In this document: positions 8,731 to 17,869 of the stretch, in pieces
Position numbering within the stretch: the first letter of the stretch is position 1
Layout of the letters: each line of letters starts with the position of its first letter
Assembly: GCA_963704585.1 (NCBI GenBank)
Contig: OY969919.1
Span: 310,001-374,000, forward strand
Source: Bog-756 sp963704585
GTDB taxonomy: Bacteria; Actinomycetota; Acidimicrobiia; Acidimicrobiales; RAAP-2
Direction: 5' to 3'
Length of the DNA: 64,000 nucleotides
Made by a program: the position numbers and the translations under genes
Notes under the pieces: model-generated
The model's database searches: none
What the model was told of the DNA's origin: nothing
Seen by the model: only the letters and a program-made list of their open reading frames with translations

Positions 8731-10738
8731 TCAGCGGCCTCCGCCGCCGGGTGCGACGGCGAAGAGCCCCCGGTAGAAGTCGAGCTCCGCCCCGAGGGCG
8801 GCCTCGATCGTGTCGGCACGGCGGAAGCCGTGCGCCTCGCCCTCGAAGACGACGAGCCGGCACGGCACGCCGCGGGCGGTGAGGGCATCCGCGAACGTGC
8901 TGGCCTGCCGGGGAGGCACGACCGGATCGTCGGCGCCCTGCAGGAGGAGGACCGAGCCGGAGATCCGATCGGGATGGCGGATCGGCGAGCGGGCGCGGTA
9001 CCGCTCGCGCGCCTCGGGGAGCGGTCCGACCAGCGAGTCGAGGTAGCGCGACTCGAAATCGTGGGTGTCGGCCGCCAGGGCCTCGAGGTCGGTGACCCCG
9101 TACCAGGCGACGGCTCCGGCGAACGTCCGGGTGACCACCAGTGCACCGAGTGCGGTGAGCCCGCCCGCGCTCGGTGCCGCGGATGGCCGCACGCCCCGGG
9201 TCGACGAGGCCGGCGCGCGCGACGGCGGCGGCGAAGGCCGCACAGTCCTCGACATCGGCGACCCCCCAGCGCCCCTCGAGGGCCTTCCGGTAGGCGCTCC
9301 CGTACCCGCTGCTGCCGCGGTAGTCGACCGTTGCCACGGCAAGGCCCCGGCTTACGAAGAACTGCACGACCGGGTCGAAGCCGCGCTCGGCAGAACCGGT
9401 CGGACCGCCGTGGCAGAAGACGACGAGCGGCGGCCGGCCGCCGGCCGGCACGTCGGACTCGGACCCCCGCGGGAGGAAGAGCGTGCCCGGCACCGGTCCC
9501 GCCGGTCCCTCCGCGACGAACGGCTCCCCGGTCACGACCGCGCCCGCGGGCGGCATCGGACGTGCCGGTGCCGAGACCTCGCGGGTCGTACCCGCGGGGT
9601 CGAGCCCGACCTCGAGCACGCACTGTGCGGCGGTCGGCGTCGTACCGAGGAGGTGCACGACCGCCACGCCGGCGCCACGACCGACCGTCACCCCGGCGAT
9701 CGCCACACAGGGCTGCTCCACCTCCTCCAGGCGCCACCCCGTGGCGCGTGGCCCCGCCGGTCCCGGACGCAGCCGGACGAGGCGGTCGCGCCCGTCCCGG
9801 TGCATGCGGCAGACAAGGGTGCCGTCGTCGAGCTCGTCGACGGTCGACTGGCCGAGCGCCCAGTCGGGCGCGTGGAACTCCGCCTCGAGCGCGAGGAGCG
9901 GCACGGCATCCCACGTGTCGCCGTCCGGCGGCGGCGCCGCCCGCGCGGGCAACCACCACCCCGAGCGGTCGTCGACGACGAGCAGATCGCCGTCGCGGCA
10001 CCACCGGGGCTGGCCGACCGAGATCCCCGCACCACCCACGACCGTCACCGTCGGCCCGAGGGAGACGGTGCCCTCCCCCTCGTGGAGCGCGGCGACCCGG
10101 ACCGCCGACTCGTCCCAGGGCATCGCGGGGTGGTCCCAGGTCGTCCACGCGAGCCAACGTCCGTCGGGCGACGGGCGCGGCGCGGCCACGAAGTCGCCGA
10201 CGGCCACGAGCGGGACGAGCGTGGGCCTCCCGTCGAGCGCGAGCGCGACCAGGCGGTGGTCCGTCCCGTCCGGCCCGCGCCGCTCCTCGACCGTGAGGAG
10301 CCAGGCGCCTGACGGCGTGACCCGGCCGTCCGCATAGCGTGTGTCGGCGTTCTCGCCGGTGAGCGGGCGGGGCGCACTGCCGGCGGGGAGGTCGAGCACG
10401 TACCAGCGCTGGTCGCGTTGGTCCACGTAGCAGAGGCGACCGCCGGCGAGCGTGGCCGCGCCGCCCCCGTACTCGTGGACTCGCGAACGCACGCTCACTC
10501 CCGCAGGTGAGAGGTCGCGCGTGGTCCTCTCCGGTCCGACGCCGACCACCACCTGCCGGCCGCCCTCGTCGGGGCGGCTCTCGCACCACGCGATCCACTC
10601 CCCGTCGGCCTGGAGGCCGCCGCGCGAGACCTTGCCGGCGGCGACCGACGCCGCCGTGCACCACGATGGCCACCAGCCATACGGCTCGGGCCGGGGTGCC
10701 GCAGAGCGCTCGGTGTCGCCCCGGTCCTCGCGGCCCAT
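8731..10738 (-). pseudogene. S9 family prolyl oligopeptidase/acylaminoacyl peptidase, one frameshift
   Basis: From ATG 10738 the product reads as a beta-propeller peptidase beginning with PYGWWPSW. It continues through the WD-like blades and the hydrolase segments VVFCHGGPTGSAERGFD and VATVDYRGSSGYG. Near 9170 the frame breaks, just before the nucleophile elbow. The next frame continues SAGGLTALGALV, ADDPVVPP and GEAHGFRRAD, giving the catalytic Ser, Asp and His. A single-base indel in the run GGCACCGAGCG explains the break. The joined product would be about 668 residues, the usual length. It may be a sequencing error. It lies 21 bp from the divergent acuI-like gene, so the promoters overlap. 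Confidence 0.82.
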
Positions 10739-10759
10739 CGAGTCACTACGGTACCGGTC

Positions 10760-11776
10760 GTGCCCGCGTCCACCGCGCTCCCACCCGCGTTCCCCGCGTT
10801 CGTCGTGACCCGCGACGGCGACAGCGTGACCGCAGGCGTCGCCGAGCTGGCGGCGGCGGACCTCCCGTCCGGCACCGTCACGATCCGGGTCGAGTGGTCG
10901 GCCGTCAACTACAAGGACGGGATGGTCACCCGACCGGGCAACCGGGTCGCTCACCGCTCGCCGCTCGTGCCCGGGGTCGATCTGGTCGGCACCGTGGTGG
11001 CCAGCGACGACCGGTCGGTCGCGACCGGCCGGTCGGTCGTGGTCCACGGCTACGACCTGGGTGTCGCCCATCACGGCGGCTTCGCGCACTTCGCCCGTGT
11101 GCCCGCCGACTGGGTGGTCCCCCTCCCCGAGGGACTGACCCCGCGGCGCGCGGCCGCGATCGGCACCGCCGGGTTCACCGCCGCGCTCTCCCTCGCGCGA
11201 CTCGAGCGCCACGGGCTCGTCCCGACGGCGGGGCCGGTCCTCGTGACCGGCGCCTCCGGTGGCGTCGGTTCGATGGCGGTGCTCCTGCTCGCCGCCCGCG
11301 GCTACGAGGTGGTGGCGTCAACCGGCAAGCGCACAGAGGAGTCCTACCTGCGTGAGCTCGGCGCGAATCGGGTCGTCGGCCGCGACGAGCTCCTCGAGGC
11401 TCCCGAGCGGACCCTCGGACCCGAGCGCTGGGCCGGTGCGGTCGACTGCGTGGGCGGCGCGACGCTCGCCGCGGTGGTGCGGTCCCTCCGGTACGGTGCC
11501 GCGGTCGCAGCGAGCGGCCTCACCGGTGGCGCGGCGCTCGAGACGACCGTCTACCCCTTCATCGTGCGAGGGGCGGCGCTGCTCGGCGTCGACACCGTCA
11601 GGACCCCGATCGCGGAGCGCCGTCGCGTCTGGTCGGAGGTCGCGACGGGATTCCCCCCCGCGTCGCTCGACGCGGTCGTCTCGCGGACGGTCGGCCTCGA
11701 CGGGCTCGGAGCGGCGCTCGACGAGATCACCGCCGGCGCGGTGCGCGGCCGGATCCTCGTCGACCCCTGGGCCTGA
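10760..11776 (+). CDS. acuI: AcuI/YhdH-type NADPH-dependent quinone oxidoreductase (acryloyl-CoA reductase family)
   Basis: This is a zinc-free medium-chain dehydrogenase of 338 residues. Signatures are AVNYKDGMVTRPGN near residue 50, PGVDLVGTV, VHGYDLGVAHHGGFAHFARV, and the nucleotide-binding TGASGGVGSMAVLLLAARGYEVVAS, whose continuation TGKRTEESYLRELGA holds the phosphate-binding Ser/Lys positions. The YhdH/AcuI subfamily reduces acryloyl-CoA to propionyl-CoA in some bacteria. Here the substrate is inferred from family only. Confidence 0.85.
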   Translation: MPASTALPPAFPAFVVTRDGDSVTAGVAELAAADLPSGTVTIRVEWSAVNYKDGMVTRPGNRVAHRSPLVPGVDLVGTVVASDDRSVATGRSVVVHGYDLGVAHHGGFAHFARVPADWVVPLPEGLTPRRAAAIGTAGFTAALSLARLERHGLVPTAGPVLVTGASGGVGSMAVLLLAARGYEVVASTGKRTEESYLRELGANRVVGRDELLEAPERTLGPERWAGAVDCVGGATLAAVVRSLRYGAAVAASGLTGGAALETTVYPFIVRGAALLGVDTVRTPIAERRRVWSEVATGFPPASLDAVVSRTVGLDGLGAALDEITAGAVRGRILVDPWA

Positions 11777-11786
11777 GCTCCCTCGC

Positions 11787-12422
11787 TCAGCCGTTCGGCG
11801 CGGTGGTCTGGCTGTCCGCGCCGACCGGGAGGAAGACCGGCGAGACGACCATCGTCCCCTGCCCGCAGGGGCCCAGTGCGGCCGTGATCGTCACGTGGTC
11901 CACCGCGTTCGGCGGCGTGATCTCGAGCGACGTCGAGGTCGGGCACGAGGTCTCCCCACCGACCGGGACGTCGGAGTAGCCGATGTTGAAGACGACCGAC
12001 GCACCGGGCGCAAGCGTGACCGTGGTCGGCGCCATCGCGGTGAACGAGTAGTTCCCCGTGCGCACGACGGTGGTCGGCAGCGCGCTCCCACCCGCACCGA
12101 GAAGCTGGAGACCGGGGTAGCCGTCGAGCGTGCAGGAGGTCGAAGACGTGTTGCGCAGCGCCACCGTGACCTCGATCGTCCCCGCGGCGCCGCTGCTCCC
12201 GGTGACCGAGGCCACGAGCCCCGAGGGCGCGCAGCCGGTCGGGCCCGCGATCGTGCTCGTCGTCGAGCTGGACGACGCGCTCGAGGCCGTCGTCGACGTC
12301 GGCGCCCGCGTGGTCGTGGTGCTCGGCGACGCCGACGACGAGCAGGCCGAGAGCATCGTGCCCCCGAGCGCGAGTGCGGCCGCCAGCAGGGCGAGCCGCC
12401 GGTGCGGCTTGACGAGGCTCAA
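11787..12422 (-). CDS. DUF4232-like lipoprotein
   Basis: Read from a TTG start at 12422, the N-terminus KPHRRLALLAAALALGG ends in the lipobox MLSAC. A Ser/Thr-rich linker follows, then a domain with AAGTIEVTVALRNTSSTSCTL, a Gly-Tyr-Pro step, and PTTVTLAPGASVVFNIGY. That pattern matches the DUF4232 beta-sandwich domain of secreted actinobacterial proteins. Four cysteines in the domain could form two disulfides. The product would be attached to the outer face of the membrane. The exact start is uncertain because TTG is the only candidate close to the signal peptide. Confidence 0.65.
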   Translation of the reverse strand: MSLVKPHRRLALLAAALALGGTMLSACSSSASPSTTTTRAPTSTTASSASSSSTTSTIAGPTGCAPSGLVASVTGSSGAAGTIEVTVALRNTSSTSCTLDGYPGLQLLGAGGSALPTTVVRTGNYSFTAMAPTTVTLAPGASVVFNIGYSDVPVGGETSCPTSTSLEITPPNAVDHVTITAALGPCGQGTMVVSPVFLPVGADSQTTAPNG

Positions 12423-12459
12423 TGGTCCGGTCGGTCGGACACGGTGAGACGGTACAGGC

Positions 12460-12981
12460 TCAGGAGGAGAAGTCCTCGGGGCGGATCGAGTCGAGGAAGG
12501 TGCGGAACTCGCCGACGAGCTCGTCCGGGTTGGTCGCCTCGTCCTCCGCCTCGGCATCCTCGTCGTCCTCCTCGTCGACCGCGAGCATGATGCCCTCCGC
12601 GTCCATGAGGTCGTCGGCGACGAAGAGCGGGGTGCCCGTCCGCACCGCGACGGCCACGGCGTCCGAGGGCCGCGACGAGACGGAGAGCTCGCGGTCGGTG
12701 TGCCGCAGCACGATCTCCGCATAGTAGGTGGCGGTCTTGAGCTCGGTGATCACCACCCGGACGACGTCCGCGCCGAGCGCGTCGAGGAGGTCGCGGATGA
12801 GGTCGTGGGTCATCGGCCGGGGAGTGTCCATCCCCTGGAGGGCGAACGCGATCGCGGTGGCCTCGGGAGCCCCGATGAAGATCGGCAAGGTCCGTCCGAG
12901 ACCGTCCGACTCCTGGAGCAGCAACACCGGGGTGTTCGACTGCAGGTCCACTCGCACCGCACGGAGCCGTACTTCGACCAT
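12460..12981 (-). CDS. Bifunctional nuclease-family protein (BFN/DUF151)
   Basis: The 173-residue product has the DUF151 fold signatures LPIFIGAPEATAIAFALQG, RPMTHDLIRDLL and SSRPSDAVAVAVRTGTPLFV. The C-terminus is strongly acidic. It lies downstream of ftsR in the order gcvH-garA-ftsR-bfn, matching Rv1826-Rv1829 of M. tuberculosis. Nuclease activity has been proposed for plant and bacterial homologues but is not established for this protein. Confidence 0.85.
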   Translation of the reverse strand: MVEVRLRAVRVDLQSNTPVLLLQESDGLGRTLPIFIGAPEATAIAFALQGMDTPRPMTHDLIRDLLDALGADVVRVVITELKTATYYAEIVLRHTDRELSVSSRPSDAVAVAVRTGTPLFVADDLMDAEGIMLAVDEEDDEDAEAEDEATNPDELVGEFRTFLDSIRPEDFSS

Positions 12982-13078
12982 GCCCCAAACTTACTCGCCG
13001 TCGGGCGCAGACGCGTTCGCCCCCGCCGGTCGCGCAGCGCACCGATCGGGCCCGCGCGCCGGTCCCCTGAGCGGCAGC

Positions 13079-14209
13079 TCAGCCGTTGAGCAGGCTCCCG
13101 AGCGCGTGCCGCAGCAGCGAAGCCCGGAGCTGCTGTCCGAGCCGGGTGAGCTCGTCCGCCGTCTCCTGCGCACGCGCCCTTGCCTCGGGGTTCCGCTGCC
13201 TGACCAGCGGGATCACGATCTGCTCGATGAACCCCGCCTCGCGGTCGGCCGCGTTCTTGTAGAGGCGGAGGTGCCGAGGCTCGATGCCGAAGGCCGCGAG
13301 CCGGGAGGCCAGGGACGCCACGGTGAGCGCGTCCTCGTCGAAGCACTCGACCCCGGCGATCAGCGAGGAGGACAGGAGGCCGAATTCCTGCAGCTCACGG
13401 ACGACCGCCACGTCGAGGTCGCTCGCGCCGGCGAGCTCGTCGACGGTGAGACTCACGCCACTCACCTCCGATCCCGTGGGATTCGACGGCGGGGGCGCGA
13501 CAGGCGACGCGGCTGACGCTCGGTGGGCCGCCGACGGTCCTGCGGGTGCAGCAGGAGGACGTGACGGACCACCCGCGCGCACTGCGCCTTCGTCCGCGGA
13601 GGCCGACGGCACGGGCGACTTGCGTCGCGTTGCGGGCGGACCGTCCCGCGCCGCGCTGCGGTCGGCAGGATGCGACTGATGGCTCGGACGCGGTCCGCTT
13701 GCAGCGGTCCCGCCGCTCGCGGCCGGCGGCGCGCCGCCGAGGGCGGACGTCGCGGGTGGAACAGTCGTCGCGGCCCGTGTGGACTCGATGCCCGGGAGCG
13801 TCGCTCCATCGTCGGCGGCCCCGGTCGCGGTGGTGCGCACCACCGCGGCGGCGTGCTGGCCGATGAGCACGGGTTCGGTGCGCGCCACCTCGGGTATCCG
13901 GGGCGCGCCGTCGGTGTGCGCCTCACTGGCGGGCAGTGGTTCGGACGCCTCGACGGCGCCGTTCGCGTCGTCGTCGAGGCGGTCCTTGATGACCTTGAGG
14001 GGCAGGAAGTGCTCGCGCTGCTGGCGGAGCACCCAGCGGAGGCGTTCGACGTCGTGCTCGTAGAACTTGCGGTATCCCGACGGTGTCCGCTCGGGGTTGA
14101 CGAGACCCTGGCTCTCGAGGAAACGGATCTTCGAGATCGTGATGTCGGGGAATTCCTGCCGGAGCAGGGTCAGGACGTCACCGATCGAGAGGTACGAACG
14201 CGCGCTCAC
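13079..14209 (-). CDS. ftsR: MerR-family regulator FtsR
   Basis: The N-terminal domain (about residues 5-75) reads YLSIGDVLTLLRQEFPDIT, SKIRFLESQGLVNPERTPSG and YRKFYEHDVERLRWVLRQQ, the MerR winged helix of the FtsR/Rv1828 group. A second helical domain near residues 250-345 holds LTVDELAGASDLDVAVVREL and EPRHLRLYKNAADREAGFIE. FtsR activates ftsZ in Corynebacterium; that role here is by homology. The protein is longer than usual (376 against about 250 residues) because of a low-complexity Ala/Pro/Ser/Thr-rich linker between the two domains. The start is GTG 14209. It lies between garA and bfn. Confidence 0.85.
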   Translation of the reverse strand: MSARSYLSIGDVLTLLRQEFPDITISKIRFLESQGLVNPERTPSGYRKFYEHDVERLRWVLRQQREHFLPLKVIKDRLDDDANGAVEASEPLPASEAHTDGAPRIPEVARTEPVLIGQHAAAVVRTTATGAADDGATLPGIESTRAATTVPPATSALGGAPPAASGGTAASGPRPSHQSHPADRSAARDGPPATRRKSPVPSASADEGAVRAGGPSRPPAAPAGPSAAHRASAASPVAPPPSNPTGSEVSGVSLTVDELAGASDLDVAVVRELQEFGLLSSSLIAGVECFDEDALTVASLASRLAAFGIEPRHLRLYKNAADREAGFIEQIVIPLVRQRNPEARARAQETADELTRLGQQLRASLLRHALGSLLNG

Positions 14210-14270
14210 CGCCCTCCTCCCCGGGCGTCGGCGGCCGCCGGTCCGATCCTCCGCCCCACCGTCCCGCTTT

Positions 14271-14744
14271 TCATTCGCCCGTCGCCGCCAGGAAGAGGAG
14301 CTTGAATTTGCCGATCTGCACCTCGTCGCCGCTCGCGAGCCGGGCCTCCTCGATCCGCTCGCGGTTCACGTAGGTGCCGTTGAGCGAGCCCACGTCGCGA
14401 ACGGTGGTGACCTGGTCCCTCGTCACGAATTCGGCGTGGCGCCGGGAGACGGTCACGTCGTCGAGGAAGATGTCGCTCTCCGGGCTGCGGCCGGCCGTCG
14501 TCACGTCGGTTTCGAGGACGAACCGCACGCCCTCGTCGGAGCCGCGTTTGACCACGAGCATGGCCACACCGCGCGGGAGCTCCAGCAGCCCCGCCGAGGA
14601 CTCGAGATCGAATCCCTCACCCCCGTCGTCGATCGGGTTGACCGACACCGAGGTGTCCGGCGGTGTCGTCACCAGCGCGGTCCCGCACGACGAGCAGAAG
14701 TTCACCCCGTCGGGATTGCGGTGGCCGCAGTTGTGGCAGAACAC
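14271..14744 (-). CDS. garA: GarA/OdhI-like FHA protein with N-terminal zinc ribbon
   Basis: The 157-residue product has a C-terminal FHA domain (about residues 60-152) with GRSPESDIFLDDVTVSRRHA and DVGSLNGTYVNRE, almost identical to GarA. GarA inhibits 2-oxoglutarate dehydrogenase and glutamate dehydrogenase, and activates glutamate synthase, when unphosphorylated. The N-terminus is different: CHNCGHRNPDGVNFCSSCG forms a two-CxxC zinc ribbon, in place of the usual acidic segment with the phospho-threonine pair. I chose GTG 14744 because it places the first Cys at residue 3. A longer reading would add uncharacteristic Arg-rich sequence. Confidence 0.82.
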   Translation of the reverse strand: MFCHNCGHRNPDGVNFCSSCGTALVTTPPDTSVSVNPIDDGGEGFDLESSAGLLELPRGVAMLVVKRGSDEGVRFVLETDVTTAGRSPESDIFLDDVTVSRRHAEFVTRDQVTTVRDVGSLNGTYVNRERIEEARLASGDEVQIGKFKLLFLAATGE

Positions 14745-14806
14745 GCCGACTACGGTAGTCGCTCCCACCCGTGCGCTCCCGTGCCCCGACGACCTGCTCG
14801 CGCAGG

Positions 14807-15187
14807 TCAGCCCTCGGTCAGCTGGCGGTAGGCGGCCGCATCGAGGAGCGCGTCGACCGACGACGGATCGGACGGATGGATCTCGCAGATCCATCCCTCG
14901 CCGTACGGGTCGCTGTTGAGTCGCTCGGGCGCCTCGCCGAGCGCGGCGTTGACCGCCACGACCTGTCCCGCGACCGGCGCGTAGATCTCCGACACCGACT
15001 TGGTCGACTCGACCTCGCCGAGCATCGCGCCCTGTTCGACCGACGTCCCCTCCGCCGGCAGCTCAACGAAGACCACGTCGCCGAGCGCGTCCTGCGCGTA
15101 GTCGGTGATCCCCATACGGACGCGGTCGCCCTCGAGGCGCGCCCACTCGTGGTCCGACGAGTAGCGGAGTTCGTCAGGGACGTTCAT
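14807..15187 (-). CDS. gcvH: Glycine cleavage system H protein
   Basis: The 126-residue lipoyl carrier shuttles the methylamine group between the P and T proteins of glycine cleavage. The lipoylation lysine is Lys63 in GEVESTKSVSEIYAP. SSDHEWARLEGDRVRMGITD at the N-terminus and NSDPYGEGWICEIHP near the C-terminus are family hallmarks. It starts at ATG 15187 and heads the gcvH-garA-ftsR-bfn cluster. No gcvP or gcvT is in the window. The five-copy tandem repeat lies just upstream, in the likely promoter region. Confidence 0.95.
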   Translation of the reverse strand: MNVPDELRYSSDHEWARLEGDRVRMGITDYAQDALGDVVFVELPAEGTSVEQGAMLGEVESTKSVSEIYAPVAGQVVAVNAALGEAPERLNSDPYGEGWICEIHPSDPSSVDALLDAAAYRQLTEG

Positions 15188-15210
15188 GGGTGCGGACCCT
15201 ACCCGACACA

Positions 15211-15330
15211 CTTCCGGCGCGGCGACCCGCGGTCCTTCCGGCGCGGCGACCCGCGGTCCTTCCGGCGCGGCGACCCGCGGTCCTTCCGGCGCGGCGACCC
15301 GCGGTCCTTCCGGCGCGGCGACCCGCGACG
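15211..15330. repeat. Five-copy 24-bp tandem repeat upstream of gcvH
   Basis: Units begin at 15211, 15235, 15259, 15283 and 15307. The first four are identical over 24 bp and the fifth differs only in its last three bases. Each unit contains CCGCGG and GGCGCGGCGACC. The unit length is a multiple of three, but the flanking gcvH start and the upstream stop make a coding role unlikely. The array fills the space between gcvH and the guanylyltransferase gene. Confidence 0.95.
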
Positions 15331-15381
15331 CGGGCCCCAGGGTGGTCGGCGGCACCGCCCGCGCGGTCCCGCGACCGACCG

Positions 15382-17868
15382 TCAGCGCATGAGCTGCTCG
15401 AGCCGGACCGCGTACTCTTGGACCCGCGATCCGGCCTGCCGATCGCTCGGCCCCTCCGCCCACACGTGGGTGAGCGGCTCCTCGGGGTCCGGGAGGACGA
15501 GGGCCCACCCATCGTCCTCGAGCACCTTCACCCCGTCGACCAGGACCAGCTCGCGGCCGTGGGAACGCTCGACCAGGGTCCGCATGACCATGCCCTTCTG
15601 GTCCCAGGGCGTGTGGACCGCCTGGTGGGCGATGTGCACGTCGGGGAGCTCGGCGACCAGGCCGGAGAGGCTCCGGCCCGACGCTGTGAGGAGCGCGAGC
15701 AGGTTGACCATCGTCGCCGCCCCGTCGTACGCGGGGAGGAAGTCCGGGAAGATGAACCCTCCCGACTGGCTCGCGGCCAGAGCGACCTCTTCCGAGCGCG
15801 CGACGTCCATCAGGTGGGAGGCGGAGAGCTTGGTCCAGACGATCTCCGCGCCGGCCTTCTGGCAGATCGCCTCGGCCGCACTGCTCGCGGCGACCGGCAG
15901 CGCGACACGGCAGCCCGGTCGCGCCTCGGTCACCAGTGTGAGCAGCGCGAGGAGGGCCTCGTCGTTGGTCAGCGTGTGACCGGTGTCATCCACCAGCGTC
16001 ACGTACTCCCCGCCGGGATCGAACACGGCACCGAGATGCGCGCCCGACGCCTGCACGAGCTCCGCGACGCGCGCCGCGCTCGCGCTGCGGTCGAAGCGGA
16101 GGACGCTCGCGGTGTTCGCATACGGGTTGACCGCCAACACCTCGGCATCCAGCTTCGCGAGGAGGTTCGGCATCACGAACGACGTCGTGCCGAACGAGTA
16201 GTCGAGGACCAGCTTGAGGTCGGCAGTACGTGCGTGGGAGAGGTCGACCGAATCGATGAGCGCGGCCGTGTAGTACTCGAGCGAGCGTGGTGGGAAGTCG
16301 ATGTCACCGATCTCGCGGGCGAGGACACGGCGAAAGTCCTCGCGGTGGTAGAGCCGCTCGATCTTCCGCTGGGTCGCCTCGTCGACGTCGATTCCCCCCT
16401 TGTCGAAGAAGCGGAGGACGACCGACTGCGGATCGTCGGGGGCGAGCCGGACCGTGACCCCCGCCTTGCTGGCCGAGGAGATGACTTGGAACCTGGTCAC
16501 CGGCACCGTCGCCGCCTCGAGGTCGTCGACGGTCACGCCGGCCGCGTTGCACCCCACGATGATCGCCCGCTTGAGGACTCGGGCGGCTCGGCTCGTGTCA
16601 CGCGAGGTGGTGACCGTGGCACCCTTCTCGAAGGTCGACGCCCACGCCATCGAGAGGCGGACCGCGAGCTCAGGGGTGATGTCGACGTTGGCGAGTCCCT
16701 GGACGCCGTCGCGGCCGAACAGGGTTCGCGCCCCACGGGACTCCCAGACGATGGACGAATTGACGAACGCCCCCGCTTCGACCGTCTTGAAGGGGTAGAT
16801 CTTGACCCCGGCCCGGATCTCGGCGTGCGCCCCGACGAAGCACTCGTCGCCGAGGACGACCCCTTCCTCGCAGCGGACGCCCTCGCGGAGGTCGGAACCC
16901 CGGCCGAGCACGCTCCCGTCGATCCGGACCCCGGACCCGAGGTAGGTGTTGTCGTGGACCACCGAACGCTGGATGATCGCGTTGTCGCCGATGCGGACGT
17001 TGCGTCCGAGGCTGCAGTACTCCCCGAGACGTACGCCGGGGCCGATCACGCAGTTGTCGCCGATGACCGCGGGGCCCTCGACGTCCACGCTGGGATCGAT
17101 CTCGGCGCCCTTGCCGAGCCACACGCCCGGCCGGAGCTGGAAGCCGTTGATGTCGACGGCGACCTTCCGGTCGAGGATGTCCTGGTGGGCCTTGAGGTAC
17201 GCCTCGAGGGTGCCCACGTCCTCCCAGTACCCGTCGGCAACGTACCCGAAGAGCCCCTTGCCGGCCTCGAGGGCGGCCGGGAAGGACTCGCCCGAGAAGT
17301 CGACCGGCTGGCCCTCGGGAATGAAGTCGAAGATCTCCGGCTCGAGGACGTAGATGCCGGTGTTGATCGTGTCCGAGAAGACCTGACCCCACGTCGGCTT
17401 CTCGAGGAAGCGCTCGATCGACCCGTCCTCGCGGGTGATCACGATGCCGAACTCGAGGGGGTTCTCGACCGCCTTGAGCGCGAGGGTCGCCAGCCCGCCG
17501 TGGTCGTCGTGGAATGCCACGAGGCTCGAGATGTCGGTGTCGGTGAGCACGTCACCCGAGATGACGAGGAAGCGCTCGCCGAGCTCGTCCCGCGCGTTGC
17601 GGACCGAGCCTGCGGTACCGAGCGGTGTCGACTCGGTCGCGTAGACCATCCGCACACCGAACTCCGAGCCGTCGCCGAAGTAGGTCCGGATCGAGTTCGC
17701 CATGAACGCGACGGTCACGACGATGTCCTCGAAGCCATGCTGCCGGAGCAGGTTGACCACATGCTCCATCATCGGGATGTTGACCATCGGGAGCATCGGC
17801 TTCGGCTGGTTCGAGGTCAGCGGGCGGAGCCGGGTCCCTTCGCCGCCGGCCATGATCACGGCCTTCAC
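15382..17868 (-). CDS. Mannose-1-phosphate guanylyltransferase fused to phosphomannomutase-like domain
   Basis: The 828-residue protein joins three parts. Residues 1-235 form a nucleotidyltransferase with MAGGEGTRLRPLT and FLEKP, which makes GDP-mannose. Residues 250-370 form a left-handed beta helix of hexapeptide repeats (IGDNCVIGPGVRLGEYCSLG). Residues 380-825 resemble a phosphohexomutase. The mutase active-site loop is TTSRDTSRAARVLKR rather than TASHNP, and the metal loop is FDPGGEYVTLVDDTG rather than DGDADR, so mutase activity is doubtful. The protein probably feeds glycan or mannolipid synthesis. It starts at GTG 17868, and short repeats lie just upstream. Confidence 0.85.
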   Translation of the reverse strand: MKAVIMAGGEGTRLRPLTSNQPKPMLPMVNIPMMEHVVNLLRQHGFEDIVVTVAFMANSIRTYFGDGSEFGVRMVYATESTPLGTAGSVRNARDELGERFLVISGDVLTDTDISSLVAFHDDHGGLATLALKAVENPLEFGIVITREDGSIERFLEKPTWGQVFSDTINTGIYVLEPEIFDFIPEGQPVDFSGESFPAALEAGKGLFGYVADGYWEDVGTLEAYLKAHQDILDRKVAVDINGFQLRPGVWLGKGAEIDPSVDVEGPAVIGDNCVIGPGVRLGEYCSLGRNVRIGDNAIIQRSVVHDNTYLGSGVRIDGSVLGRGSDLREGVRCEEGVVLGDECFVGAHAEIRAGVKIYPFKTVEAGAFVNSSIVWESRGARTLFGRDGVQGLANVDITPELAVRLSMAWASTFEKGATVTTSRDTSRAARVLKRAIIVGCNAAGVTVDDLEAATVPVTRFQVISSASKAGVTVRLAPDDPQSVVLRFFDKGGIDVDEATQRKIERLYHREDFRRVLAREIGDIDFPPRSLEYYTAALIDSVDLSHARTADLKLVLDYSFGTTSFVMPNLLAKLDAEVLAVNPYANTASVLRFDRSASAARVAELVQASGAHLGAVFDPGGEYVTLVDDTGHTLTNDEALLALLTLVTEARPGCRVALPVAASSAAEAICQKAGAEIVWTKLSASHLMDVARSEEVALAASQSGGFIFPDFLPAYDGAATMVNLLALLTASGRSLSGLVAELPDVHIAHQAVHTPWDQKGMVMRTLVERSHGRELVLVDGVKVLEDDGWALVLPDPEEPLTHVWAEGPSDRQAGSRVQEYAVRLEQLMR

Positions 17869-17869
17869 G

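Noticed and set aside
15211..15330. CRISPR array
   Set aside because: The repeats are head to tail with no spacers, and no cas gene is nearby.
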